Notes: generated from the letters alone by a model not told the origin. Positions 6,592 to 15,402 are shown, numbered from the stretch's first letter. The stretch is 64,000 nt of DNA from Tenacibaculum ovolyticum DSM 18103 (GCF_000430545.1 NZ_KE387163.1:402439-466438); one strand, 5' to 3'. Translations and numbers: made by a program.

Positions 6592-8916
6592 ATGAACGCC
6601 TCTTTAACAAGTAGACGAAGTTTTATAAAAAAAATGGCTGCTACAGCAGCAATGACAGCTGCAGCAACTATGTTTCCTGGAATTATTTTTGCCAATGAAC
6701 AATTGGCAGGAATTTCAAATGGAAATTTAGATTGGAAAAAAGGACCTTGTCGTTTTTGCGGTGTAGGTTGTGGAATTTTAGTTGGTGTAGAAAATGGAAA
6801 AGCAATAGCCGTAAAAGGAGATCCTAATTCTAGCGTTAACAAAGGATTACTTTGTGTAAAAGGATACCACCAAATTATGTGTATTCAAGCCAAAGATAGG
6901 TTAGAATATGCTTTAGTTAAAAAGAATGGTGCTTATGTAAAAACTCCAATTAGTGAGGCATTAGATATAGTTGCTAACAAAATGAAAGAAACCATTGAAA
7001 AACATGGTAAAGATTCTGTTGCTATGTACACTTCTGGGCAATCTACGATTCCAGAAGGCTATGTAGCTTCAAAGTTTATGAAAGGAGCTATTGGTACAAA
7101 TAATTTAGACTGTAACGCTCGTTTATGTATGGCAAGTGCAGTTACAGGCTTTTTAACAACTTTTGGAGCTGATGAACCAATGGGCTGTTATGAAGATTTT
7201 GATCATGCAGATTATTACATTACTTGGGGAAATAATATGGCAGAAATGCACCCTGTATTATTTTCTAGAATGTTGGAGCAAAAAAATACGAGAGGTGCTA
7301 AAATTATCGATTTTGCTACTAGAACAACACGTTCAAGTATGGCAGCAGATAAATCAATTTTATTCGAACCTCAAACAGATTTAGCTGTTGGTAACGCTAT
7401 TTGTTACGAAATAATTAATAATGGTTGGGTTAATAAGTCATTTGTAGAGAAACACTGCAACTTTAGTAAAGGACTTACCAAAATGGGGTATGGTTTAGAA
7501 GATAATTATAAATTTAAAGACAAGCCTACCAAGATAAATTTTGATGATTATAAAGCCTTTTTAGAAGATTATTCTCCTGAAAAAGTATCAAAACTCACAA
7601 AGGTTTCTGTTAAAGACATAAAATATTTGGCAGCTATTTATGGTGATCCAAATAAAAAAATAATGTCACTTTGGTGTATGGGTGTTAATCAACATACAAG
7701 AGGTACTTGGATGAATAACATTATTTATAACATTCACTTATTAACAGGTAAAATATCACAACCAGGTAATAGCCCGTTTTCTTTAACAGGTCAACCTTCT
7801 GCTTGTGGTACTGCTCGTGAGGTAGGTACTTTTACACATAAACTACCGAAAGGAGTTGTAATGAATCCAAAACATAGAGCTAAAGCTGCAAAAATTTGGA
7901 AAGTTCCTGTAGAAAAAATTCCATCAAAACCAACATACCATGCTACTGAAATGTTTAGAGCTGTTGATAGAGGTGATATTAAATTTATTTGGACACAGGC
8001 TGTAAACCCGTTAGTCTCTTTACCAAGAACAAGTAGATTCCGTCCAGGAATGGAAAAAGATTCTTGTTTTGTTGTAGTTTCTGACGTCTTCCCTACTCCA
8101 ACTTCAGATGTTGCTGATGTAATATTACCAGCATCTTGGCATATAGAAAAATCTGGACTTTACGGAAATTCAGAAAGAAGAACACAACACTGGGATCAAA
8201 TGGTAGAAGGACCTGGAGATACTACCCCTGATGCTTGGATGTTTATAGAAGTTGCTAAACGTATGGGATACGGAGATTTATTCCCTTACTCTAAAGAAAA
8301 CCATGTAGAAGAAATTTATAATGAATATCGTCAGTTTCATGAAGGAAAAAAACACGGTATGGCACCTCTTGAAGTTCTTAAAAAGGAATCTGGAGCAATA
8401 TGGCCATATGTAGACGGTAAATCAACTCAATGGCGTTTTAATTCTAAATACGATCCTGCATGTACAAATGGTGAAGAGTTTCATTTTTATGGAAAACCAG
8501 ATGGTAAAGCAGTTATTTGGCAACGTCCTTACGAACCTGCACCTGAAATGCCTGATAAAGAATATCCTTTCTGGTTAAATACGGGTCGTGTTATTGAACA
8601 CTGGCATACAGGTTCTATGACACGTAGAATTCCTGTATTACACCAAGGAATGCCAAATGCATATCTTGAATTTCATCCAGATGATGCAAAAGCTTTAGGT
8701 ATTAGAAATGGTGAAAAAGTAAAAGTATCATCACGAAGAGGTTCTTGTATTATGCCTGCTTCTATTAACGAAAGAGGTTTACCTACCAAAGGACAGGTTT
8801 TTGCTCCTTTCTTTGATGAAAACATGTTAATTAACGATGTAACACTAGATGCTTTTTGTCCTATTTCTAAAGAGCCAGATTATAAAAAGTGTGCAGTTAA
8901 AGTAGAAAAAGCATAA
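6592..8916 (+). CDS. napA: Periplasmic nitrate reductase catalytic subunit
   Basis: NapA reduces nitrate to nitrite with a Mo-bis-MGD cofactor and one [4Fe-4S] cluster. The 774-residue protein has a twin-arginine signal (RRSFIK, residues 8-13). Its cluster motif is C53-x2-C56-x3-C60 with the fourth Cys at 88 (LLCVKG). The molybdenum Cys ligand is in NARLCMASAV, followed by EPMGCYED and NMAEMHPVLF as in other NapA proteins. It is somewhat shorter than proteobacterial NapA (about 830). The gene starts 7 bp after napD and 3 bp before napB, so the three form one unit. Nitrate reductase rather than formate dehydrogenase is supported by the motifs and neighbours. Confidence 0.96.
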   Translation: MNASLTSRRSFIKKMAATAAMTAAATMFPGIIFANEQLAGISNGNLDWKKGPCRFCGVGCGILVGVENGKAIAVKGDPNSSVNKGLLCVKGYHQIMCIQAKDRLEYALVKKNGAYVKTPISEALDIVANKMKETIEKHGKDSVAMYTSGQSTIPEGYVASKFMKGAIGTNNLDCNARLCMASAVTGFLTTFGADEPMGCYEDFDHADYYITWGNNMAEMHPVLFSRMLEQKNTRGAKIIDFATRTTRSSMAADKSILFEPQTDLAVGNAICYEIINNGWVNKSFVEKHCNFSKGLTKMGYGLEDNYKFKDKPTKINFDDYKAFLEDYSPEKVSKLTKVSVKDIKYLAAIYGDPNKKIMSLWCMGVNQHTRGTWMNNIIYNIHLLTGKISQPGNSPFSLTGQPSACGTAREVGTFTHKLPKGVVMNPKHRAKAAKIWKVPVEKIPSKPTYHATEMFRAVDRGDIKFIWTQAVNPLVSLPRTSRFRPGMEKDSCFVVVSDVFPTPTSDVADVILPASWHIEKSGLYGNSERRTQHWDQMVEGPGDTTPDAWMFIEVAKRMGYGDLFPYSKENHVEEIYNEYRQFHEGKKHGMAPLEVLKKESGAIWPYVDGKSTQWRFNSKYDPACTNGEEFHFYGKPDGKAVIWQRPYEPAPEMPDKEYPFWLNTGRVIEHWHTGSMTRRIPVLHQGMPNAYLEFHPDDAKALGIRNGEKVKVSSRRGSCIMPASINERGLPTKGQVFAPFFDENMLINDVTLDAFCPISKEPDYKKCAVKVEKA

Positions 8917-8919
8917 ATT

Positions 8920-9603
8920 ATGAGAAAACGATTAGGTATCATATCGCTATTTGTAGTGCTATTCATTGCTTTTATTGTTATTTGGAATTATAGTTATTAC
9001 CAAGGACAAGAAGAAGCTTATATTCCTATAAAAACGAATAACGCTGTTCCTACAATTCCTACGGAAGCTGGTGTTTTTAAACGTTCTGAACATGCTTTAG
9101 ATTATACTAATATGCCTGTAGATTTTGAACATCAAAGAACATTAGAAACATATTATGATAATAGAGCATATCATGGAGCACCACCTAGTATTCCGCATCC
9201 TGTAAATGAGCATCAAAGCTTAGGAGCAAATGATTGTTTAAAATGTCATGAAAATGGTGGTTTTGTTGAAAAATATAAAGCATACACACCTGTTACTCCA
9301 CATCCTGAATTGGTTAACTGTAGGCAATGTCATGTAACTCAAAAATCTAAAACCTTATTTAAAGCAGGTAATTTTGCAAAAGTACATGCACCGAAAGTAG
9401 GAAACAATAATGCTTTAATTACGAGTCCACCTGTTATACCTCATCAAACACAATTACGAGAAAACTGTTTAGCATGTCACGCAGGCCCTAGTGCTCCAAA
9501 AGAAATAAGGGTATCACACCCTGAGCGAGTTAATTGCAGACAATGTCATGTACCAAACACTAAAGAACTTACAGAGATAAAAGCTTTTATACGAGAACAA
9601 TGA
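8920..9603 (+). CDS. napB: NapB-like cytochrome with duplicated dihaem domain (four CXXCH)
   Basis: NapB normally is a dihaem c-type cytochrome that passes electrons to NapA. This 227-residue protein has an N-terminal membrane segment or signal (about residues 5-23) and four haem motifs: CLKCH 106-110, CRQCH 134-138, CLACH 183-187 and CRQCH 206-210. Two NapB-like units are visible in tandem: APPSIPH...CLKCH...TPHPELVNCRQCHV and SPPVIPH...CLACH...VSHPERVNCRQCHV. This is double the usual haem number and suggests internal duplication. The stop overlaps the next cytochrome's start (ATGA). Function as the NapA electron donor is inferred from the family and operon. Confidence 0.88.
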   Translation: MRKRLGIISLFVVLFIAFIVIWNYSYYQGQEEAYIPIKTNNAVPTIPTEAGVFKRSEHALDYTNMPVDFEHQRTLETYYDNRAYHGAPPSIPHPVNEHQSLGANDCLKCHENGGFVEKYKAYTPVTPHPELVNCRQCHVTQKSKTLFKAGNFAKVHAPKVGNNNALITSPPVIPHQTQLRENCLACHAGPSAPKEIRVSHPERVNCRQCHVPNTKELTEIKAFIREQ

Positions 9604-10229
9604 TAAATACAAATTACATAAAACAAGGTTGGTTTTTAAGTATCGCTTTCTTATTTATTGCTACATCTTGTAAGCATAAAGAAGATGAATATCATAGTGT
9701 TACTGATAAAATTGAAGCTAAGAGTAAACATTATAATGGTATTTCTATTTCTTCAGAAAAATACACTGGAAATTTAAAGTTAATAGAAATAACAGAAAAT
9801 GGTATAACCTTTTCTATTCCTGAACGAAAGGGTGAAATAAAATCATATGCCTGTACTGAGTGTCATTCGAAACCTTTACAGCAAATGCAACGTAAAGATT
9901 TAAAAAAAGCACATTGGAATATTAAATTAAACCATGCCAATGCTAACACTATGAACTGTACAACTTGTCATGATGGAAATAGCATGAACAATCTTAAAAG
10001 TATAACAGGACATAGTATTGATATTAACAATAGCTATAAACTATGCAGCCAATGCCATCAAAAACAATATAAAGATTGGACAGGTGGCGCACATGGTAAA
10101 CGAATAGGTAGTTGGGCTCCTCCAAGAGCTTCTTTAACTTGTGTGAATTGTCATAACCCACATTCACCAGGTTTCGATACCGAATGGCCTGCAAGGTTTA
10201 ATACACAAGTAGCTAAAGAACGAAAGTAA
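9600..10229 (+). CDS. Tetrahaem cytochrome c lipoprotein of the nap operon
   Basis: This 209-residue protein has a lipobox (ATSC, Cys24) and four CXXCH motifs: CTECH 85-89, CTTCH 120-124, CSQCH 149-153 and CVNCH 181-185. Extra histidines (HWNIKLNHANA, GGAHGKR, HNPH) could serve as distal ligands, as in the cytochrome c3/NapC-NirT type superfamily. It lacks the NapC membrane helix. It is translationally coupled to napB and sits between NapAB and the Fe-S/NrfD pair, so it probably relays electrons from the membrane complex to NapB. I cannot name a specific family. Confidence 0.85.
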   Translation: MINTNYIKQGWFLSIAFLFIATSCKHKEDEYHSVTDKIEAKSKHYNGISISSEKYTGNLKLIEITENGITFSIPERKGEIKSYACTECHSKPLQQMQRKDLKKAHWNIKLNHANANTMNCTTCHDGNSMNNLKSITGHSIDINNSYKLCSQCHQKQYKDWTGGAHGKRIGSWAPPRASLTCVNCHNPHSPGFDTEWPARFNTQVAKERK

Positions 10230-10289
10230 CCTAACATTTCTTTAATATCAATTTATTTGATGTTGATGATTTTATAGAAAATATAATAT

Positions 10290-11420
10290 ATGAGTGGAAT
10301 TGGTAAATATTTTAGGTTAAACTTAAACAGTACAACCAAACAAGAATCTTCTAGTGGCGGTTGTGGTTGTAATAGTACTTCTGGAGGTTGTAATTCTCAT
10401 GCATCTAAGGAAGAATTAAATAATGAAGAGTTTTTTGAAGCTGCTGTAGATGCTTCTATAGGTGAAGAAAGACATAAAGACGGATTTGAACAGGTTTTTG
10501 ATGTAAAAATGGATCGTAGATCTGCTTTTAAAAAATTAACCGCTAGCTTATTAATTGGTGCAGGTGCAGTTTCTTCTTGTACTAGTGTCGTTTCGAGTGA
10601 AGAGTCTAAAGAAAAAGCACAAATAGATTGGGAAGAGCAATTTAAAGGAAACTATAAATTGATGGATGATAAAGAAAAGAACGCAACTGTTGATCGACTT
10701 GTACGCTCTTATCAATTACGTACAGGTAAAAACGTTAGTATGTCTTCTAAAAATGCAGAAGAAGATGTATTATTTGGGTATGCTTTTAATATATCTAAAT
10801 GTCAAGGATATATGGACTGTGTAAGTGCTTGTGTTGAAGAAAACAATCAAGATAGAAATTCGCAAATGGAATATATCCGTATTCATGAAATGAAAGACGG
10901 AAAAGGATTTAATTTTAATGAAGCTGATGATAATTATTATCATGAAGTTCCTGCTGAAGGGCATTTTTATATGGGAACTCAATGTTTTCATTGCGATAAT
11001 CCACCATGTGTAGAAGTATGCCCTGTACAAGCTACTTGGCGAGAAGAAGATGGTATTGTAGTAGTAGATTACGATTGGTGTGTAGGTTGTAGATATTGTA
11101 TGGCTGCCTGTCCTTACGATGGTCGTCGTTTTAACTGGAGTAAACCTGAAGTTCCTGAAGAAGAAGTAAACAAAAATCAACATTATTTAGGAAACCGAAT
11201 GCGTAAAAAAGGTGTAATGGAAAAATGTACTTTCTGTGTACAGCGTTCTAGAGCAGGTAAAAACCCTGCATGTGTAGAGGCTTGCCCTACTGGTGCTCGT
11301 ATTTTCGGTAATTTACTAGATCCTGAAAGTACGATTCGTTGGGTATTGGAAAATAAAAAAGTATTTAGATTAAAAGAAGATTTGGGTACAGAGCCTAAGT
11401 TCTGGTACTTTATGGATTAA
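10290..11420 (+). CDS. Four-cluster 4Fe-4S protein, PsrB/NrfC-like, with Cys-rich N-terminal extension
   Basis: This 376-residue protein carries four ferredoxin-like Cys groups: CQGYMDCVSAC, CFHCDNPPCVEVCP, CVGCRYCMAACP and CTFCVQRSRAGKNPACVEACP. This is the layout of the electron-transfer subunits of polysulfide, DMSO and formate-dependent nitrite reductases. Before this comes an unusual extension: a Gly/Cys segment with Cys25, Cys27 and Cys34, then an internal twin-arginine-like motif MDRRSAFKKL (74-83), a short hydrophobic stretch and Cys97. This resembles the internal Tat signals of Bacteroidota alternative complex III ActB. An ATG at 10509 (residue 74) is an alternative start. It pairs with the NrfD-like gene downstream. 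Confidence 0.87.
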   Translation: MSGIGKYFRLNLNSTTKQESSSGGCGCNSTSGGCNSHASKEELNNEEFFEAAVDASIGEERHKDGFEQVFDVKMDRRSAFKKLTASLLIGAGAVSSCTSVVSSEESKEKAQIDWEEQFKGNYKLMDDKEKNATVDRLVRSYQLRTGKNVSMSSKNAEEDVLFGYAFNISKCQGYMDCVSACVEENNQDRNSQMEYIRIHEMKDGKGFNFNEADDNYYHEVPAEGHFYMGTQCFHCDNPPCVEVCPVQATWREEDGIVVVDYDWCVGCRYCMAACPYDGRRFNWSKPEVPEEEVNKNQHYLGNRMRKKGVMEKCTFCVQRSRAGKNPACVEACPTGARIFGNLLDPESTIRWVLENKKVFRLKEDLGTEPKFWYFMD

Positions 11421-11429
11421 TTACTATTG

Positions 11430-11536
11430 CGTTAGGGATTGCAGTGATATCCTTTTATTTGTCTCTTTGAGTCGAGTCGAAAAGTTATCAAATAAAAGAT
11501 TTAACGGAAAGCCCGACCCTTAGGGAACACCCTAAA
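11430..11536. repeat. Intergenic repeat-like element with two inverted repeats
   Basis: The 152-bp gap inside the nap operon holds a segment whose base use differs from its surroundings (GTTAGGGATTGCAGTGATAT, AGCCCGACCC). It contains a perfect 10-bp inverted repeat CTTTTATTTG (11452-11461)/CAAATAAAAG (11489-11498) and a small hairpin TTAGGG-aaca-CCCTAA (11520-11535). From memory, similar segments with a 'GGAAAGCCCGACCC' tail occur between many genes in Flavobacteriaceae genomes; I could not verify this. No second copy was seen in this window. Confidence 0.6.
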
Positions 11537-11572
11537 ATAAGATATATACTAAGAGTTATAATAAAAGATAAA

Positions 11573-12790
11573 ATGAAAAGACTTAAAGTTTTTGGAAGTT
11601 TAATTAAAGACAGTCTAGATGTAATTACACACGGAACTAAAAAGTACCATTTATGGATGGCTTTTTTAACCTTCTTAATGTTAATCGGAATGTATTGCTA
11701 TTCTATTCAGTTAGAACATGGCCTTAGTGTTACAGGAATGACCGATCGTGTAAGTTGGGGGTTGTACATCTCTAATTTTACATTTTTAGTAGGTGTAGCA
11801 GCAGCAGCAGTAATGTTGGTTATGCCAACCTATGTTTTAAAAGATGTAGACTTTAAACAAGCAGTACTTATAGGTGAAGGATTAGCAGTTGCTGCACTTG
11901 TAATGTGTTTAGCTTTTGTTGTTGCCGATATGGGAGGACCCTCTGTCTTATGGCATATGATGCCTATTGTAGGAGTTTTTAATTTCCCTAATTCGATGTT
12001 AACTTGGGATGTTATCGCCTTAAATGGATACTTGTTTATTAATATTAGTATTCCCTTTTATATTTTGTTTAGACATTATCAAGGTAAAGAATCTAAAAAA
12101 AATGTGTATTTACCAGGAGCAATACTTTCTGTTTTTTGGGCAGTTGGTATTCATTTAGTCACCGCTTTCTTATACCAAGGTTTACAGGCAAAACCTTTTT
12201 GGAATACAGCATTATTAGGACCTCGTTTTTTAGCATCTGCCTTTGCTGCTGGTCCTGCATTAATTATTTTAGTTTTAGCTATTATTAGAACTTATACTGA
12301 GTTTAAAATAGAAAATAAAACGATTAAAAAACTAGCTTTAGTAGTTACTGTTGCTGCTCAAATTAACTTAATTATGTTAGTTTCAGAATTATTTAAAGAG
12401 TTTTATGCTCCAACTCATCACAGTGAAAGTGCTTATTATTTGTTCTTTGGTTTACATGGAAAAACAGCACTATTACCTTGGATTTGGACAGCAATAACCT
12501 TAAATGTTATAGCAACCGTTATATTAACTTTTCATAAGCTTAGAAATAACTTTAAAGTTTTATTCTTTGCTTGTACTATTTTATTTATTGCTATTTGGAT
12601 TGAAAAAGGTTTTGGTTTAATTATTCCTGGGTTTATACCTGGTCCTTACGGTAAAATAGCAGAATATACTCCTACTGGAATAGAAATTGGAGTTACGATA
12701 GGTATTTGGGCTATGGGAGCACTAATTTTTACAATACTAGCTAGAACTGCTATTCAAATAGAAATAGGTAAGTTGAGGTATAAAAAATAA
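11573..12790 (+). CDS. NrfD/PsrC-like membrane quinol dehydrogenase subunit
   Basis: This 405-residue integral membrane protein has about ten hydrophobic helices, matching NrfD/PsrC, the quinol-oxidising membrane subunit that works with four-cluster Fe-S proteins. Recognisable segments include TDRVSWGLYISNFTFLVGVAAAAV and LVSELFKEFYAPTHHSES. In this operon it would take electrons from menaquinol and pass them through the Fe-S protein and cytochromes to NapA, standing in for NapC. It is the last nap gene and is followed by a strong terminator. The repeat-like element separates it from its Fe-S partner. Confidence 0.88.
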   Translation: MKRLKVFGSLIKDSLDVITHGTKKYHLWMAFLTFLMLIGMYCYSIQLEHGLSVTGMTDRVSWGLYISNFTFLVGVAAAAVMLVMPTYVLKDVDFKQAVLIGEGLAVAALVMCLAFVVADMGGPSVLWHMMPIVGVFNFPNSMLTWDVIALNGYLFINISIPFYILFRHYQGKESKKNVYLPGAILSVFWAVGIHLVTAFLYQGLQAKPFWNTALLGPRFLASAFAAGPALIILVLAIIRTYTEFKIENKTIKKLALVVTVAAQINLIMLVSELFKEFYAPTHHSESAYYLFFGLHGKTALLPWIWTAITLNVIATVILTFHKLRNNFKVLFFACTILFIAIWIEKGFGLIIPGFIPGPYGKIAEYTPTGIEIGVTIGIWAMGALIFTILARTAIQIEIGKLRYKK

Positions 12791-12808
12791 AACATTATAA
12801 TATATAAG

Positions 12809-12853
12809 TAGTTTTAGTGTTTTTACGTAATAAAGTAAATAACACTAAAACTA
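12809..12853. terminator. Bidirectional terminator between nap operon and manA
   Basis: TAGTTTTAGTGTT (12809-12821) and AACACTAAAACTA (12841-12853) are a perfect 13-bp inverted repeat with a 19-nt loop. The two operons converge here, and the right arm includes the manA stop codon. Confidence 0.75.
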
Positions 12854-14080
12854 TTTTACTTCTGGCACACTTGCTTTATATATCTCAACTCCTTTGGTAG
12901 ATATTATTGTGTAATTAGCATTTGCTTTTATTAAAACTGATTGTCCCTTTTTTACTTTAATACGATTCCCTTTTTGTATAACAGTAACCGAGCCTTCTAA
13001 AATAATTAGTATTTCTACTGATTTTGATTTCGATTTATAATTTAAAGGTCTTTCTGTTTGAATTTTACTTAATTTAAAATCCTTTACTTTTGTTCTATAA
13101 ACCAATTCACTATTACTAGGATCTTCAAGACCATATAAAATATTTGGTATGGTTTCTTCAAATTTTGTATTTTTTAAAAGTTCTATAACATCAATATGTT
13201 TAGTCGTTAAACCACCTCTTAATACATTATCCGAATTAGCCATTAATTCTATATTTCTGCCTTCTAAATAAGAATGCGGAACACCTGCATCCTGAAAAAT
13301 TGCTTCTCCCTTAGATAAGTTTACTATATTAAAAAAATAGATAGAAAATATGCCCCGATCAATATCTTTAGATTTTTTATTATTCAATACTTTTGCCGAC
13401 CAATATTCTGGAGAAGATTTATCTAGTTCGTTATTTAAAAATTTTGGTAAAATTTTTTCTGCCAGCGGTTTCAAAATTGTATTTACTTCTTTCTGGGGAA
13501 ATTCCATCACTTTTTTATACAATTCAAAATAATTCCCATCTTTAAAAACATCCAATAAAAAGTTTAATTCATTCGTTTTTTTTAAGTTTTCTATTAGCTC
13601 TTTTTTTTGCAAAAAACCATGTAGCAACCAAAAATCACCTAAAGCTACCATTATCTCTGGTTTATGATTTTTATCTTTATAGTTTCTGTTTTTTGCTGTT
13701 AAGGCAATCCCTTTTTTATTTTCAAGTTCAAACCCAATTTCTGCCGCTTCTTTTGTTGGATGCACTTGTATTGACAACATTTTGTTTACATCTAAAACTT
13801 TAAATAAATAAGGTAATTTACCAAAAGTGTTCGCAACTCTTACCCCTAAAGTTTCAATTGGTTTTTGTCGTAAAAAGAAGTCTAAAGTAAAATTACCTCT
13901 TTTTGTTTTTATAATCGAAGGAGCTTTTAAGTGTGCTCCTAACCAATATTCTGCACAAATGGCTACTTTTTTGTTTCTACGAAGTAAATTTGAAATAAAT
14001 TTTCTCCCTCCCCAATCATAGTTCTGTATTTTTCCTTCAATTAAGAAAATTTTCTTAATAGTTTTTTTTAAAATTATCAT
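12851..14080 (-). CDS. manA: Mannose-6-phosphate isomerase, class I
   Basis: ManA interconverts mannose 6-phosphate and fructose 6-phosphate, feeding GDP-sugar synthesis. The 409-residue protein shows the type I pattern: QNYDWGG near the start (about residue 18), the Zn-binding SIQVHP segment (about 102-107), HKPEIMVAL with the Zn-ligand Glu, and GVPHSYLEGRNIELMANSDNVLRGGLT near the C-terminus. The first dozen residues before the conserved start are Lys/Ile rich, and no later in-frame ATG is better placed. It lies next to the polysaccharide locus, so it may supply mannose-type precursors; that link is inferred from position only. Confidence 0.92.
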   Translation of the reverse strand: MIILKKTIKKIFLIEGKIQNYDWGGRKFISNLLRRNKKVAICAEYWLGAHLKAPSIIKTKRGNFTLDFFLRQKPIETLGVRVANTFGKLPYLFKVLDVNKMLSIQVHPTKEAAEIGFELENKKGIALTAKNRNYKDKNHKPEIMVALGDFWLLHGFLQKKELIENLKKTNELNFLLDVFKDGNYFELYKKVMEFPQKEVNTILKPLAEKILPKFLNNELDKSSPEYWSAKVLNNKKSKDIDRGIFSIYFFNIVNLSKGEAIFQDAGVPHSYLEGRNIELMANSDNVLRGGLTTKHIDVIELLKNTKFEETIPNILYGLEDPSNSELVYRTKVKDFKLSKIQTERPLNYKSKSKSVEILIILEGSVTVIQKGNRIKVKKGQSVLIKANANYTIISTKGVEIYKASVPEVK

Positions 14081-14125
14081 AGTTTTCTGAAAAAATTAAT
14101 AGTTTTTTGATTAATGTAATTTTAA

Positions 14126-14151
14126 GAGAAGATGTCATAAATATTCTTCTC
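14126..14151 (-). terminator. Weak terminator after the receiver-glycosyltransferase gene
   Basis: GAGAAGA (14126-14132) pairs with TCTTCTC (14145-14151), between the stop at 14178 and the manA start at 14080. The U-rich run on the minus strand lies before, not after, the stem, so termination strength is uncertain. Confidence 0.4.
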
Positions 14152-14177
14152 AAAAAAATTTTATTCTTTTTTTCATA

Positions 14178-15377
14178 CTATACTTGAAGTAAAGATTGGT
14201 TTTCTTTTATTGCTTTATTAAATTCTGTTTTTTTTCTTTTACCATTATAAAACCAAGCTATTTGACCTAATTGCCCAATAATTTTTACAGAATCTCTCAT
14301 TGATAATTTAGACCCATCAGCATGTATCCATCTTTTAAGAGGTTGTTCACATAATATTTCCTTTGCTTTTTTAAGTCCAAAATGAAGGGTAATTCTTCTA
14401 AAAATTTCTACATCAAAAATCCATTGTGTTATAAACTTCTTACCGAATGAAATTTCAATAACATCTTTCTTAAAGATTTTTGCTCCACATTGCGTGTCGT
14501 TAAAATCCATTGAAAGAATTTTTCTAATAACATAATTTATTGTCAAACTAATTATTTTCCTTGCAGACTCTTTGGTAATATTTGCTCCCATCCTACTCAT
14601 TCTAGAACCACTAACTATTTTATAATTAGAATTTTCGATAGTTGAAACTAAATCATCAAAATCTGTTAAATCTGTAGATAAATCTGCATCTAAAAAACCT
14701 ATATAATCTAAATCTTCTTGCTTAGCCATATATAACATACCTTGTCTTACAGCTTCTGCTTTTCCTCCATTTTTTTCACAGTTATACACTGTAATAAAAT
14801 CTTCTTTTCCTTTTCTTAAATCATGTAAAACTTCTAATGTTTTATCTTTACTACCATCATTTACAAAACATAAATGATAACCTGAATTTTTATCTATAAA
14901 ATCTATAAATTCTTTACTTAATAACCTTTTTTCTTCGTTATAACAAGGTATTACTACTCCAACACATCGCTGCTGTATAATTACACTTTTATATTTTGCA
15001 TCTTTATTTGTTGTTTCTGGTACCCCTATTAATCTTTTTACTCTAGCACAAACTTCAGTTAAACTTAAAGGTTTTTTCATATAATCATTAATACCTAAAT
15101 CAAAGCCTTTTGTTATCATTTGATCATCAGTATTACCTGACAAAATCATAATTGGTGTAGAAGATTTTTTAATATCTCTAATATGCTTTATAACCTCCAT
15201 TCCAGAAACTAAAGGCATATTTAAATCTACAATTACTAAATCTGGTTGAGAAGAATCATATAGTTCAATTCCTTTTAATCCATTAGATTCTGTAATAACT
15301 TCATATCCTAATTCTTTTAGTCTACTTTCTAGAGGAATTAACACTAATTTTTGGTCATCTATAGCTAATATTTTCAT
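14178..15377 (-). CDS. Response-regulator receiver domain fused to GT2 glycosyltransferase
   Basis: This 399-residue protein joins two domains that are normally separate. Residues 1-121 are a CheY-like receiver with the acid pair Asp7-Asp8, phospho-acceptor Asp51 (VIVDLNMP), Ser80 and Lys101 (KKPLS). Residues 137-375 are a family 2 glycosyltransferase of the polyprenyl-phosphate sugar synthase type, with VVIPCYNEE (141-149), NDGSKD (173-178), the metal/nucleotide motif DAD (230-232) and QWIFDVEIF. No C-terminal membrane helices are present, so it is probably soluble. The receiver has all catalytic residues, so phosphorylation could switch the enzyme. It is divergent from the large membrane protein gene of the same locus. 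Confidence 0.92.
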   Translation of the reverse strand: MKILAIDDQKLVLIPLESRLKELGYEVITESNGLKGIELYDSSQPDLVIVDLNMPLVSGMEVIKHIRDIKKSSTPIMILSGNTDDQMITKGFDLGINDYMKKPLSLTEVCARVKRLIGVPETTNKDAKYKSVIIQQRCVGVVIPCYNEEKRLLSKEFIDFIDKNSGYHLCFVNDGSKDKTLEVLHDLRKGKEDFITVYNCEKNGGKAEAVRQGMLYMAKQEDLDYIGFLDADLSTDLTDFDDLVSTIENSNYKIVSGSRMSRMGANITKESARKIISLTINYVIRKILSMDFNDTQCGAKIFKKDVIEISFGKKFITQWIFDVEIFRRITLHFGLKKAKEILCEQPLKRWIHADGSKLSMRDSVKIIGQLGQIAWFYNGKRKKTEFNKAIKENQSLLQV

Positions 15378-15402
15378 GGTTAAGTTTTCGGGGGTTAGTT
15401 AT

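Noticed and set aside
10247-10261. ATCAA-N5-TTGAT upstream of the Fe-S protein gene as a fourth Crp/Fnr box
   Set aside because: The half-sites are in reverse order (everted) relative to TTGAT-N4-ATCAA and the spacing differs, so it is more likely a small hairpin.
11430-11536. Insertion sequence remnant
   Set aside because: No transposase fragment or target duplication is visible, and the segment is only about 107 bp, so a short repeat is the safer call.
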